This document shows, piece after piece, positions 33,928-45,000 of a DNA stretch of 64,000 bases. Numbering within the stretch: the stretch's first letter is position 1; each line of letters starts with the position of its first letter. This DNA comes from Azotobacter beijerinckii (GTDB lineage: Bacteria > Pseudomonadota > Gammaproteobacteria > Pseudomonadales > Pseudomonadaceae): NCBI RefSeq assembly GCF_900110885.1, contig NZ_FOFJ01000016.1, forward strand, positions 32,441-96,440. Direction: 5' to 3'. The notes under the pieces were generated by a model that saw only the letters and a program-made list of their open reading frames with translations, was not told where the DNA came from and ran no database searches. A program made the position numbers and the translations under genes.

Positions 33928-35535
33928 ATGGCCATCCTGCACACCCAGCTCAACCCCCGTTCGCCGGAGTTCGCCGCCAACGGCGCGGCCATGCGCGAAC
34001 AGGTCGACCAGTTGCACGTCCTGCTCGGACGCATCCGCGAGGGCGGCGGCGCCAAGGCCCAGGAGCGCCACACAGCGCGCGGCAAGCTGCTGCCGCGCCA
34101 GCGCATCGACCGCCTGCTCGATCCCGGCTCGCCGTTTCTCGAGATCGGCCAGCTCGCCGCCTTCGAGGTCTACGACGAGGAGGTGCCGGCCGCCGGGCTG
34201 ATCGCCGGCATCGGCCGCGTCGAGGGCGTCGAGTGCATGGTCATCGCCAACGACGCCACGGTGAAGGGCGGCACCTACTACCCGCTGACGGTGAAGAAGC
34301 ACCTGCGCGCCCAGGCCATCGCCCGCGAGAACCGCCTGCCCTGCATCTATCTGGTGGATTCCGGCGGCGCCAACCTGCCGCGCCAGGACGAGGTGTTCCC
34401 CGACCGCGAGCACTTCGGGCGGATCTTCTTCAACCAGGCGACCATGAGCGCCGCCGGCATCCCGCAGATCGCCGTGGTGATGGGCTCCTGCACCGCCGGC
34501 GGCGCCTACGTGCCGGCGATGTCCGACGAGACCATCATGGTGCGCAATCAGGCGACCATCTTCCTCGCCGGCCCGCCGCTGGTGAAGGCCGCCACCGGCG
34601 AGGTGGTCAGCGCCGAGGAACTGGGCGGTGCCGACGTGCACTGCCGGACCTCGGGGGTCGCCGACCACTATGCCGAGAGCGACGAGCACGCCTTAGGCCT
34701 AGCCCGGCGCTGCGTGGCCAACCTCAACTGGCACAAGCAGGGCCGGCTGGAGAGCCGCGTGCCGCGTGCGCCGCGCTACCCGGCCGAGGAGCTGTACGGG
34801 GTGATCCCGAGCGACGCCCGGCAGCCGTTCGACGTGCGCGAGGTGATCGCCCGCCTGGTCGACGACAGCGCGTTCGACGAGTTCAAGGCGCTATTCGGCA
34901 CCACCCTGGTCTGCGGCTTCGCCCACCTGCACGGCTATCCGCTGGCCATCCTCGGCAACAACGGCATCCTGTTCGCGGAGGCGGCACAGAAGGGCGCGCA
35001 CTTCATCGAGCTGGCCTGCCAGCGCGGCATCCCGCTGCTGTTTTTGCAGAACATCACCGGCTTTATGGTCGGGCAAAAATATGAGGCAGGGGGCATTGCG
35101 AAACATGGCGCCAAGCTGGTCACCGCGGTGGCCTGCGCCCAGGTGCCGAAGTTCACCGTGATCGTCGGCGGCAGCTTCGGCGCCGGCAACTACGGCATGT
35201 GCGGGCGCGCCTTTGAGCCGCGCTTTCTGTGGATGTGGCCGAACGCCAAAATCGGCGTGATGGGCGCCCAGCAGGCCGCCGGGGTGCTGGTGCAGGTCAA
35301 GCGCGAGCAGGCCGAGCGCGCCGGGCAGTCTTTCTCCGCCGAGGCGGAGGAAGCGATCCGCCAGCCCATCGTCGAGCGCTACGAGCGCCAGGCGCATGCC
35401 TTCTACTCCAGCGCCCGGCTGTGGGACGACGGCGTGATCGACCCGGCGCAGACCCGCGAGGTGCTGGCCCTGGCGCTTTCCGCCGCGCTCAATGCGCCCA
35501 TCGAGCCGACCGCTTTCGGCGTGTTCCGGATGTAA
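33928..35535 (+). CDS. liuB: Methylcrotonyl-CoA carboxylase, carboxyltransferase (beta) subunit
   Basis: This 535-residue carboxyltransferase moves CO2 from biotin on LiuD to 3-methylcrotonyl-CoA, giving 3-methylglutaconyl-CoA. Two crotonase-like carboxyltransferase halves are evident: an N-half with [20 protein letters not shown] and [16 protein letters not shown], and a C-half with [20 protein letters not shown] and [16 protein letters not shown]. The length matches the family. The ATG at 33928 follows GGAGCTAGCCC. liuC begins 12 bp after the stop. Confidence 0.94.
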   Translation: MAILHTQLNPRSPEFAANGAAMREQVDQLHVLLGRIREGGGAKAQERHTARGKLLPRQRIDRLLDPGSPFLEIGQLAAFEVYDEEVPAAGLIAGIGRVEGVECMVIANDATVKGGTYYPLTVKKHLRAQAIARENRLPCIYLVDSGGANLPRQDEVFPDREHFGRIFFNQATMSAAGIPQIAVVMGSCTAGGAYVPAMSDETIMVRNQATIFLAGPPLVKAATGEVVSAEELGGADVHCRTSGVADHYAESDEHALGLARRCVANLNWHKQGRLESRVPRAPRYPAEELYGVIPSDARQPFDVREVIARLVDDSAFDEFKALFGTTLVCGFAHLHGYPLAILGNNGILFAEAAQKGAHFIELACQRGIPLLFLQNITGFMVGQKYEAGGIAKHGAKLVTAVACAQVPKFTVIVGGSFGAGNYGMCGRAFEPRFLWMWPNAKIGVMGAQQAAGVLVQVKREQAERAGQSFSAEAEEAIRQPIVERYERQAHAFYSSARLWDDGVIDPAQTREVLALALSAALNAPIEPTAFGVFRM

Positions 35536-35547
35536 GAGGCCCCGACC

Positions 35548-36348
35548 ATGAGCGACTTCCAGACCCTCCAGCTCGACTTCGACCCGCGCGGCTTCGCCAC
35601 CCTCTGGCTCGACCGCCCGGAGAAGAACAACGCCTTCGACGCCGCCATGATCAAGGAGCTGATCCTCGTCCTCGACGCACTGAAGGAGCGCCGCGAGCTG
35701 CGCTTTCTCGTCCTGCGCGGGCGCGGCCGGCACTTCTGCGCCGGCGCCGATCTGGCCTGGATGCGCGAGGCCGCCGACCTCGACTACGCCGCCAACCTCG
35801 CCGACGCCCAGGCCCTGGCCGAGCTGATGTACAACCTCCATCACCTCGAGCTGCCGACCCTGGCCGTGGTGCAGGGCGCGGCCTTCGGCGGAGCGCTGGG
35901 GCTGGTCGCCTGCTGCGACCTGGCCATCGGCGCGACCGACGCGCAGTTCGCCCTGTCCGAGGTGCGCATCGGCCTCGCCCCGGCGGTGATCGGCCCCTTC
36001 GTGGTGCAGGCCATCGGCGAGCGCGCCGCGCGCCGCTATGCCCTGACCGCCGAGCGCTTCGACGGCGCCCGCGCCCGCGAGCTGGGCCTGCTCGCCGAGT
36101 GCTACCCGGCCGCCGAGCTGGACGGCGCGCTGGAGCAGTGGATCGCCACCCTGCTGCAGAACGGCCCGCAGGCCATGAAGGCGACCAAGGACCTGCTGCG
36201 CGAGGTCGGCAGCGGCGCGCTCACCCCGGCCCTGCGCCGCTACACCGAAAGCGCCATCGCCCGCCTGCGGGTCGGCCCGGAAGGCCAGGAGGGCCTGCGC
36301 GCCTTCTTGGAGAAACGCCGCCCCGCCTGGCAGGAGGACCGCTCATGA
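35548..36348 (+). CDS. liuC: Methylglutaconyl-CoA hydratase (enoyl-CoA hydratase family)
   Basis: This 266-residue crotonase-fold enzyme hydrates 3-methylglutaconyl-CoA to HMG-CoA. The oxyanion-hole and substrate segments FCAGADLAWM (near residue 68) and GAAFGGALGLVACCD (near 110) are typical of the family. It ends four bases into liuD (ATGA overlap), so it is translationally coupled to the biotin subunit. It has no signal peptide or unusual features. Confidence 0.92.
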   Translation: MSDFQTLQLDFDPRGFATLWLDRPEKNNAFDAAMIKELILVLDALKERRELRFLVLRGRGRHFCAGADLAWMREAADLDYAANLADAQALAELMYNLHHLELPTLAVVQGAAFGGALGLVACCDLAIGATDAQFALSEVRIGLAPAVIGPFVVQAIGERAARRYALTAERFDGARARELGLLAECYPAAELDGALEQWIATLLQNGPQAMKATKDLLREVGSGALTPALRRYTESAIARLRVGPEGQEGLRAFLEKRRPAWQEDRS

Positions 36349-38324
36349 GCCGTTCCATCGACACCCTCTTGATCGCCAACCGCGGCGAGATCGCCTGCCG
36401 GGTGATGCGCACCGCCAAGGCCATGGGCCTGACCACCGTGGCCGTGCACAGCGCCATCGACCGCCACGCCCGGCATGTGCGCGAGGCCGACCTGGCGGTG
36501 GGCCTCGGCGGCGCCAAGCCGGCCGAGAGCTACCTGCGGATCGACGGGATCGTCGCCGCCGCCCGCGAGAGCGGCGCCCAGGCCGTCCATCCGGGCTATG
36601 GCTTTTTGTCCGAGAACGCCGAGTTCGCCCGCGCCTGCGAGGCCGCCGGGCTGCTGTTCCTCGGTCCGCCGGCTGCGGCCATCGAGGCGATGGGCAGCAA
36701 GTCGGCGGCCAAGGCGCTGATGGAGGCGGCCGGCGTGCCGCTGGTGCCCGGCTACCACGGCGAGGCGCAGGACTACGAAACCTTCCGCGCCGCCGCCGAG
36801 ACCATCGGCTACCCGGTGCTGCTTAAGGCCACCGCCGGCGGCGGCGGCAAGGGTATGAAGGTGGTCGAAGCGGAGGCCCAACTGGCGGAAGCGCTGGAGT
36901 CGGCCCGCCGCGAGGCCCGGGCGGCGTTCGGCGATGCGCGCATGCTGGTGGAAAAATACGTGGAGAGGCCGCGCCATGTGGAGATCCAGGTGTTCGCCGA
37001 CCGGCACGGCCACTGCCTGTACCTCTTTGAGCGCGACTGCTCGATCCAGCGTCGCCACCAGAAGGTGGTCGAGGAGGCCCCGGCGCCAGGTCTGTCGCCC
37101 GCGCTGCGCCGGGCCATGGGCGAGACGGCGGTGAAGGCGGCCCAGGCCATCGGCTACGTCGGCGCCGGCACCGTGGAATTCCTCCTCGATGCGCGCGGCG
37201 AGTTCTTCTTCATGGAGATGAATACCCGCCTGCAGGTCGAGCACCCGGTCACCGAGGCGATCACCGGCCTCGACCTGGTCGCCTGGCAGATCCGCATCGC
37301 CCGCGGCGAGCCGCTGCCGATCGGCCAGGAGCAGGTACCGCTGCACGGCCATGCCATCGAGGTGCGCCTCTACGCCGAGGACCCCGAGCACGACTTTCTG
37401 CCCGCCAGCGGCACCCTGGCGCTGTACCGCGAGCCGAGCGCCGGGCCGGGGCGCCGGGTCGACAGCGGGGTGGCCGAGGGCGATGCGGTGTCGCCGTTCT
37501 ACGACCCGATGCTGGCCAAGCTGATCGCCTGGGGCGAGAACCGCGAGGAAGCGCGCCAGCGTCTCCTTGCCATGCTCGCCGAGACCGCGGTCGGCGGCGT
37601 CAGGACCAACCTGGCCTTCCTGCGCCGGGTGCTAGCCCATCCGGCCTTCGCCGGCGCCGAGCTGGACACCGGTTTCATTCCACGCCATCAGGAGGCGCTG
37701 CTGCCGGCCCCGCGGGAGCTGCCGGAAGCCTTCTGGCAACTGGCCGCCAGCGCCTTCGTGCAGAGCGAGACGCCGCGCCGGCGCGAAGACGATCCGCACT
37801 CGCCGTGGAGCGCGACCGACGGCTGGCGGGCCGGGCTGCCGGCGCAGATCGAGCTGCATCTGGCCTGCCAGGGCACCCGGCGTCAGGTGCGCGCCGGCGA
37901 CGGCGCCGAGCTGCAGGGCGAATGGCTTTCCTGTAGGAGCGAATTCATTCGCGATGGCGGTTCCGCGGATGAATCCGCTCCTACGGTACGCCGCCGCCTG
38001 CACACCATCCGCCAGGGCGACACCCTCTATCTGGAGTGGGCCGGCGAGCTGCACGCCGTCGGCCGCGTCGACCCGCTCGCCGAGGTCGAGGCCGGGCACG
38101 CCCACCACGGCGGCCTGACCGCACCGATGAACGGCAGCATCGTCCGCGTGCTGGTCGAGGCCGGCCAGCACGTCGAGGCCGGCGCCGCCCTGGTGGTGCT
38201 GGAGGCGATGAAGATGGAGCACAGCATCCGCGCGCCGCGGGCCGGGGTGGTCAAGGGGCTGTACTGCCGCGAGGGCGAGCTGGTCGGCGAGGGCACGGCG
38301 CTGGTGGAGCTGGAGGAGGCGTGA
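36345..38324 (+). CDS. liuD: Methylcrotonyl-CoA carboxylase, biotin-carrying (alpha) subunit
   Basis: This 659-residue protein combines biotin carboxylase and biotin carrier. The N-terminus LLIANRGEIACRVMRTAKAM begins the biotin carboxylase fold. The ATP-grasp glycine loop GGGGKGMK is near residue 164, and the catalytic NTRLQVEHPVTE lies near residue 292. The biotinylation motif EAMKMEH near residue 621 ends the protein. A REP-like hairpin (37933-37984) is inserted in frame at about residues 529-547, adding the stretch CRSEFIRDGGSADESAPT in the linker before the carrier domain. Catalytic segments are intact, so the enzyme is probably functional. It is normally followed by liuE, which here lies 9.4 kb away. 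Confidence 0.93.
   Translation: MSRSIDTLLIANRGEIACRVMRTAKAMGLTTVAVHSAIDRHARHVREADLAVGLGGAKPAESYLRIDGIVAAARESGAQAVHPGYGFLSENAEFARACEAAGLLFLGPPAAAIEAMGSKSAAKALMEAAGVPLVPGYHGEAQDYETFRAAAETIGYPVLLKATAGGGGKGMKVVEAEAQLAEALESARREARAAFGDARMLVEKYVERPRHVEIQVFADRHGHCLYLFERDCSIQRRHQKVVEEAPAPGLSPALRRAMGETAVKAAQAIGYVGAGTVEFLLDARGEFFFMEMNTRLQVEHPVTEAITGLDLVAWQIRIARGEPLPIGQEQVPLHGHAIEVRLYAEDPEHDFLPASGTLALYREPSAGPGRRVDSGVAEGDAVSPFYDPMLAKLIAWGENREEARQRLLAMLAETAVGGVRTNLAFLRRVLAHPAFAGAELDTGFIPRHQEALLPAPRELPEAFWQLAASAFVQSETPRRREDDPHSPWSATDGWRAGLPAQIELHLACQGTRRQVRAGDGAELQGEWLSCRSEFIRDGGSADESAPTVRRRLHTIRQGDTLYLEWAGELHAVGRVDPLAEVEAGHAHHGGLTAPMNGSIVRVLVEAGQHVEAGAALVVLEAMKMEHSIRAPRAGVVKGLYCREGELVGEGTALVELEEA
37933..37984. 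repeat. REP-like inverted repeat inside liuD
   Basis: Arms GTAGGAGCGAATTCAT (37933-37948) and ATGAATCCGCTCCTAC (37969-37984) pair with one mismatch. GTAGGAGCG...CGCTCCTAC is a familiar Pseudomonas extragenic palindrome, here within a coding frame that remains open. Confidence 0.85.
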
Positions 38325-38337
38325 GCCCTTCGGCCTC

Positions 38338-38362
38338 GCCACCGGAGTCCGGCTCCGGTGGC
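38338..38362. terminator. Bidirectional hairpin after liuD
   Basis: GCCACCGGAG (38338-38347) pairs perfectly with CTCCGGTGGC (38353-38362). It lies between liuD and the convergent hypothetical gene, so it could stop both. It lacks a U-run. Confidence 0.6.
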
Positions 38363-38369
38363 GACCCGA

Positions 38370-38711
38370 CTACATCAACTGGTCGATCAGAACCGCGTTG
38401 CTATAGATCAGGCTTCCATCGCTCGCCCGATGCCCGACCAGATGGAAATGGCCCCGCTGGGTATCCGCGTTCAAGTAGACGCGCAGCTTGCAGTCCGACA
38501 AGGGGCTGTATTCTGCCGGCATGCTCAAGTTCAGCGTGGTCATATCGACATCGACCATGACGTCGGATTCATGCGTCCTCTGCAAGTACTCCTCGGCCTG
38601 TTCCAGATGCAGATGGTCGGTTCCGTTCAGATAGAAGCTGATGTCCTCCACCGGAATGGGCGCTTGCTCACTGCTGGTTTTGCACCAGCCCTCGATGCTG
38701 AAGCTGCTCAT
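38370..38711 (-). CDS. Hypothetical protein, 113 residues
   Basis: I do not recognise this protein. It begins MSSFSIEGWCKTSSEQAP, has no signal peptide or membrane helix, is fairly acidic, and alternates polar and hydrophobic residues as in a small beta-rich fold. AGGAGG lies seven bases before the ATG at 38711, a strong translation signal, and coding looks real. It sits between liuD and the cyclic glucan synthase, convergent with liuD, so it probably arrived with the 9-kb segment that splits the liu cluster. Confidence 0.6.
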   Translation of the reverse strand: MSSFSIEGWCKTSSEQAPIPVEDISFYLNGTDHLHLEQAEEYLQRTHESDVMVDVDMTTLNLSMPAEYSPLSDCKLRVYLNADTQRGHFHLVGHRASDGSLIYSNAVLIDQLM

Positions 38712-39096
38712 CGCGAGACCTCCTGACATGATGGTCGAGCGCTTTCGCGCCCTGCCTGCTCACGATTGGACAACCGACGCAAGAGGTTGATCCGACCCTC
38801 ACACCTCTACCGACAAACGGAACATGAGCGCCTCGGCACACCGGCATGGCGCTGTGCACCGCGCTCACCGGGCGGAAGAGGAGCCGAGGTGACGCGCGGC
38901 CGCCGGCGATCCGGCGCGGTCCGACGAAGAGGGAGGGCGACGGGCGGAATACGGTCTTTACTTTCCGGGGCGAACGATGCAAGTGCATCACGTCCGATGA
39001 GATGGCCAATGCCTCGCTGAGCCGACGCCTGATCGCCGTATCGGGACCTTTCAGGGTTTACCGGCCGTCAGGGCGGATGGATCGGATGGGGGCAGC
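38712..39096. other. Region between hypothetical gene and glucan synthase
   Basis: About 385 bp without a supported gene. It should contain the divergent promoters for the hypothetical gene and the glucan synthase. No clear -35/-10 pair could be chosen. Near the glucan synthase ATG (39097), GGGGGCAGC offers a weak ribosome site. Confidence 0.35.
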
Positions 39097-42000
39097 ATGG
39101 CGATGGCAGAGTGGCGCGGCAGCCGGTTTTCGGCAATGCCGCCCTGGAACGATCCGGCTCCGGTGCGGGACGAGCTTTTCGGGGTCGAGCGGCTTGAGCA
39201 GCACGCGGAAAGTCTCGCCGCCGCGCAGGCGGTCACGACCAGGCCGCGCGGGGTGCCGTCGCTGCAGCGCCGGCTGCAGGACAATGCTGCGGTGCTGCTC
39301 GCCGCCTATCGGGCGAGCGCCGCGGAGCTGGAGGGTGGCCGCAGCGTGGTGCCGGCGGCGGAGTGGCTGCTCGACAACTATCACCTGGTCGAGGAGCAGA
39401 TCCGCGAAATCAGGGACGACCTGCCCCCCGGCTATTACCGGCAGCTGCCGAAGCTGGCGGCCGGACCCTTCGTCGGTTATCCGCGGGTATTCGGCCTGGC
39501 CTGGGCCTTCATCGCCCACACCGACAGCCACATCGATCTCGACGTATTGCGGCGGTTCATCATCGCCTATCAGCGGGTGCAACCGCTGACCATCGGCGAG
39601 TTGTGGGCGGTGGCGATCACCCTGCGCATCGTCCTGGTCGAGAACCTGCGCCGGCTGGCCGACCAGATCAGCGCCGAACACCGCGCGCGTGACGACGCCG
39701 ACACGCTGGCCGACTGGCTGGTCGGCTCGGGGTGCACGCGCTCCGAACTCGAAACGAAGCGCGCCGCCTGCGCCGGCGGCCCCTTGTCCGGCCCCTTCGC
39801 CGCACAGCTCGCCAAGCGGCTGCGCGACCAGGACCCCAGGACCATGCCGGCGTTCGGCTGGCTGGAGGAGCAGCTCGAACGCCAGGGGACCACGATCGAG
39901 GCGGAAGTGGAGCAGGCCCAGCAGCGCCAGGGCGCGGCCAACGTCAGCGTGCGCAACGTCATCACCAGCATGCGGCTGATCTCGAATATCGACTGGGCCG
40001 ACTTGTTCGAGAGCGTGAGCCTGGTCGACGACCGGCTGCGCGCGGGCAGCGCCTTCGCCGCCATGGATTTTCCGACCCGCAACCTGTACCGCCAGGCGAT
40101 CGAACAGCTGGCCCGCGGTTCGGCGCATTCGGAGCTCGACATCGTCGGCCAGGTGCTCGAGGCCGCGCAGCGGGCGGCGGCGGAGGCGGTCGATGCCGCG
40201 CAGGCGGAGCGCGTCGGCGATCCCGGCTATCACCTGATCGCCGAGGGGCGCCGCGCGCTGGAGCGCAGGCTCGGCTTTCGGCCGCCGCTGCGGCTGCGCA
40301 TCCGCCGCTGCAACATCGGCCTGGGGATCGGCGGCTATGCCGGCGCGATCCTCGTGCTCACCCTGCTGTTGCTGGGCCTTGCGCTGTGGGCGCTGTCTAT
40401 CCCCGGCCTGGCGCCGGGCTGGCTCGCGCCGCTGGCGCTGGTCGGCGCGCTCCCGGCGAGCGAAGTGGCGACGGCGCTGGTCAATCGCGCGATCACCTGG
40501 TGTTGCGGCGCGACCCTCTTGCCGGGAATCGAACTGAAGGCGGGCGTGCCGCCGTCGCTGCGCACGCTGGTCGCCGTGCCGGCGCTGCTGACCAGCGAAG
40601 CCGAACTGCTGGAGCACATCGAGCGGCTCGAGGTCCACCACCTCGCCGGCGCCAGCGGCGATCTCAGCTTCGCCCTCCTGCTCGACGGGGTCGATGCGGA
40701 CCAGGAGGTGCTGGACAGCGATGCCCCGCTGCTGGCGGTGGCCGCCGAGGCGATCGAGCAACTGAACCGTCGTTACGGGCCGGGCGCCGACGGCAGCCGC
40801 TTTCTGCTGCTGCATCGGCGGCGCCTTTTCAACGCCGGCGAACAAAAGTGGATGGGCTGGGAGCGCAAGCGCGGCAAGCTGCACGAACTCAACCGGCTGC
40901 TGCGCGGGGCCACCGACACCAGCTTCGTCGCCATCGCCGGGCACCCGCCGCAGGTGCCGGCCAACGTGCGTTACGTCATCACCCTCGACGCCGATACCCG
41001 GCTCACGCGGGATACCGTGCTGCGCCTGATCGGCAAGATGGCCCATCCGCTGAATCGCCCGCGCCTCGACGAGGCCCGCCGGCGGGTCGTCGGCGGCTAC
41101 GCCATTCTGCAGCCGCGGGTCACACCGGCGCTGCCCGTCGGCCGCGAAGGCTCGCTCCATCAACGCGTGTTCTCCGGCCCCGGCGGCATAGACCCCTATG
41201 CGGCGGCCATCTCCGACGTCTACCAGGATCTCTTCGGCGAAGGCTCCTATACCGGCAAAGGCATCTACGATGTCGATGCCTTCGAGGCCGCGCTCTGCGG
41301 CCGTGTCCCGGAGAATGCGCTGCTCAGCCACGACCTCTTCGAGGGCGTTTTCGCGCGTGCCGCCCTCGTCTCCGACGCCGAGGTCGTCGAGGATTTTCCG
41401 GCGCGCTACGATGTCGCCGCCAAGCGCCAGCATCGCTGGACGCGCGGCGACTGGCAGCTCCTGCCCTGGGTCTTCGGGCCGCGAACCGGCGCGCAGGCGC
41501 TGCCGCCGGTCGGCCGCTGGAAGATGCTCGACAATCTGCGCCGCTCGCTGCTGGCGCCGTCGACCCTGCTGGCTCTCGGCCTGTGCTGGCTGCTGCCCCT
41601 GCCGGCCGCCCTGGCCGGCGTGCTGCTGGTCCTGGCGGCCCTGGCGATCCCGGTCTTCCTGCCGAGCTGTTTTTGCATGCTGCCGCCGCGCCCCGGCATT
41701 TCCCTGCGCCACCACTTCGGCCAGCTGGCGGCCGATCTGCAGCGGGCGGCCATGCAGACCCTGCTGTCGCTCGCCTTCCTGCCCGATCAGGCCTGGCGCA
41801 TGGGCGATGCCATCGTCCGAACGCTGGTGCGGCTGTTCGTCAGCCGTCGGCACCTGCTCGAATGGACGACCGCCGCCCAGTCGGCGGGACGGCCGCCGCT
41901 GGACCTGCGCGGTTTCTATCGGGAGATGGCCGCCGGCACCCTGCTCGGGCTGTCGCTGGCGGCCGTCGCGCTCGCCGGCGCGCCGTCGTCCTGGCCGCTG

Positions 42001-45000
42001 CTGCTGCCCTTTGCCCTGCTGTGGCTGGGCGCGCCGGCGCTCGCCTGCGTCGCCAGCCGGCCGCCGACGGTCGCGCAGCACGTCGCGGTTTTTGCGGCGG
42101 ATGCGCACGACTTGCGCCTCACCGCGCGGCGCACCTGGCGCTTCTTCGAAACCTTCGTGACGCCGCTGGACAACCTGCTGCCGCCGGACAATTTCCAGGA
42201 GGACCCGAAGCCGGTCGTCGCGCACCGCACCTCGCCCACCAACATCGGGCTCTACCTGCTCTCCGCCGTCGCCGCCCGCGACTTCGGCTGGGCCGGCACC
42301 CTGCAGACCGTCGAGCGACTGGAAGCGACCTTCGCCACCCTGCAGAAGCTGCCGCGCTTCAAGGGCCACTTCTTCAACTGGTACGAGACCCGCGGCCTGC
42401 ATACGCTCGATCCCGCCTACGTCTCGTCCGTCGACAGCGGCAATTTCGCCGGGCACCTGATCGTGCTGGCCAATGCCTGCGAGGAGTGGCTGGACGCTCC
42501 CCTGGCGCCGGAGGCCCGCCAGGGCCTGCTCGACAACGCCCGGCTGGCCCGCGAGGCCGCCGCCGCCCTGCCGGCCGTCGCGGACGAGCGCCGGCAGCCG
42601 CTGCTGGCCGCCCTCGACGAGATCGAAGCCCGTCTGGGCGGGACGCCCGCGCTCGAGACGCTGTCGCCGCTGCTGCAGCGCCTGACCGAACAGGCGGCCA
42701 GGGCGGCCGGCGACCTCGGGGTCGCGGGCGCCGAGGCCGAGGATCTGCTGTTCTGGATCGAGGCACTGGGCCAGGCGCTGAACGAGCAGGTGCGCGACCG
42801 GCAGCAGGTCGCCACGGCGGAGCAGGACCTCAAGGTCCGGCTGAAGACCCTCGCCGACACGGCGCGCTCGATGGCGCTGGCGATGGATTTCGCGTTTCTC
42901 CTCGACCCCGCGCGCAAGCTCCTGTCGATCGGTTATTCCCAGGCCGACAACAACCTCGACCCCAGCTGCTACGACCTGCTCGCCTCGGAAGCCCGGCTGG
43001 CCAGCCTGTTTGCCATCGCCAAGGGCGATGTGGCGACCCGCCACTGGTTCCACCTCGGTCGCACGGCGACCCCCCTCGGCGGCGGGTACGCGCTGATCTC
43101 CTGGTCCGGCTCGATGTTCGAATACCTGATGCCGTCGCTGGTGATGCGCGCGCCGCTCGGCAGCCTGCTGGAGCAGACCACCCGGCTGGTGGTGGCGCGC
43201 CAGGAGGCCTACGGCCAGGCGCTGGGCATTCCGTGGGGCATCTCGGAGTCGGCCTACAACGCCCGCGACATGGAGTTCACCTACCAGTACTCCAACTTCG
43301 GCGTTCCCGGCCTCGGCCTCAAGCGCGGCCTCGCCGAAAACGTGGTGGTGGCGCCCTATGCGACCGGGCTGGCGGCGATGGTCGATCCGCCGCGGGCGCA
43401 ACGCAACTACCGCCGCCTCGCCGAGATGGGTGCGCTGGGCCGCTACGGCTTCTACGAAGCCCTCGATTTCACCCGCTCGCGCCTGCCCGATGGCACGCGC
43501 ATGGCGATCGTCCGCAACTTCATGGCCCATCACCAGGGCATGACCATCGTCGCCATCGCCAACACCCTGCACGACGGCCGGATGCGCACGCGCTTCCATC
43601 GCGAGCCGATGATCCAGGCCTGCGAGCTGCTGCTGCAGGAGCGCATGCCACGCGACGTCGCGGTTGGCCATCCGCGTGCCGAAGAGGTGAAGGCCTCCGC
43701 CGTCGAGGCCCATAGCGAGACGTCGCCGGTGCGCCGGCTGGTGCTGGAGGCCGGCGGCCCGCCGATCACCCATCTGCTGTCGAACGGCCGCTACGCGGTG
43801 ATGCTGACCGCGGCGGGCGGCGGCTACAGCCGCTGGCGCGAGATCGCCGTGACCCGCTGGCGGGAGGACGCGACCCGTGACGACTGGGGCTCCTTCGTCT
43901 TCCTGCGCGACATGCAGAGCGGCCAGCTCTGGTCGGCGGGGGCGCAGCCGGTCGGCGGCGAGGCGGATGCTTTCGAAGTCGTGTTCGGCGAGGACCAGGC
44001 CGAATTCATCCGCCGCGACGGCAGCTTGACGACCACCCTCGACGTGCTGCTTTCCGGCGAGGACGACGGCGAGGTGCGTCGCGTCTCGCTGACCAACGGC
44101 GGCCGCCGGCCGCGCGAGATCGAGCTCACCTCCTACGCCGAAGTGGTGCTGACGACGCCGGCCGCCGACAAGGCGCACCCGGCGTTCGCCAAGCTGTTCG
44201 TGCAGACCGAGTATTGCGCCGAGTTCGGCGCGCTCATCGCCACCCGCCGCCCGCGGGCGGCCGATGAGCCGCAGGTCTGGGCCGCGCATTTCACCGTGGT
44301 GGAGGGCGAGGTCGTCGCCGACCTGCAATACGAGTCCGACCGCGCCCGTTTCGTCGGGCGCGGCCGCACGGTCGCCACGGCGGCCGCCGTCGCCGATGGG
44401 CGGGCGCTGTCGAACGGCGTCGGCACCGTGCTCGACCCGGTCTTCTCGATCCGGCATCGGCTGCGGGTGGCGCCCGGCCAGGTCGCGCGGGTCGCCTTCT
44501 GGACCGTGGTCGCCTCGTCGCGCGCCGAGCTTCTGGATCTGGTCGACAAGCACAACGACCGCAGCTCGTTCGACCGGGCGAAGACCCTGGCGTGGACCCA
44601 GGCCCAGGTGCAGCTGCGCTATCTCGACGTGACGGCGGCGGAAGCGGCGGATTTCCAGCGCCTGAGCGCCCCGATCCTGTACGCCGATGCGCGCTTTCGG
44701 GTGTCTGCGGAAGCGATCCTCCGCGGTGCCGGTCCCCAGTCGAGCCTGTGGCCGCTGGCGATTTCCGGCGACTTGCCGATCGTTCTCCTGCGAATCGACG
44801 AACTCGAGGACATCGCCCAGGTTCGCCAGCTGCTGCGCGCCCACGAGTACTGGCGGATGAAGCGCCTCGGCGTTGATCTGGTGATCGTCAACGAGCGGGT
44901 CTCCTCCTACATTCAGGATCTGCAGGTCGCCATCGAGACCGCGGTGTGGAGTAGCCAGTCGCGACCGAATTTCGGCGAACGGCACGCGCAGGGCTCGGTC

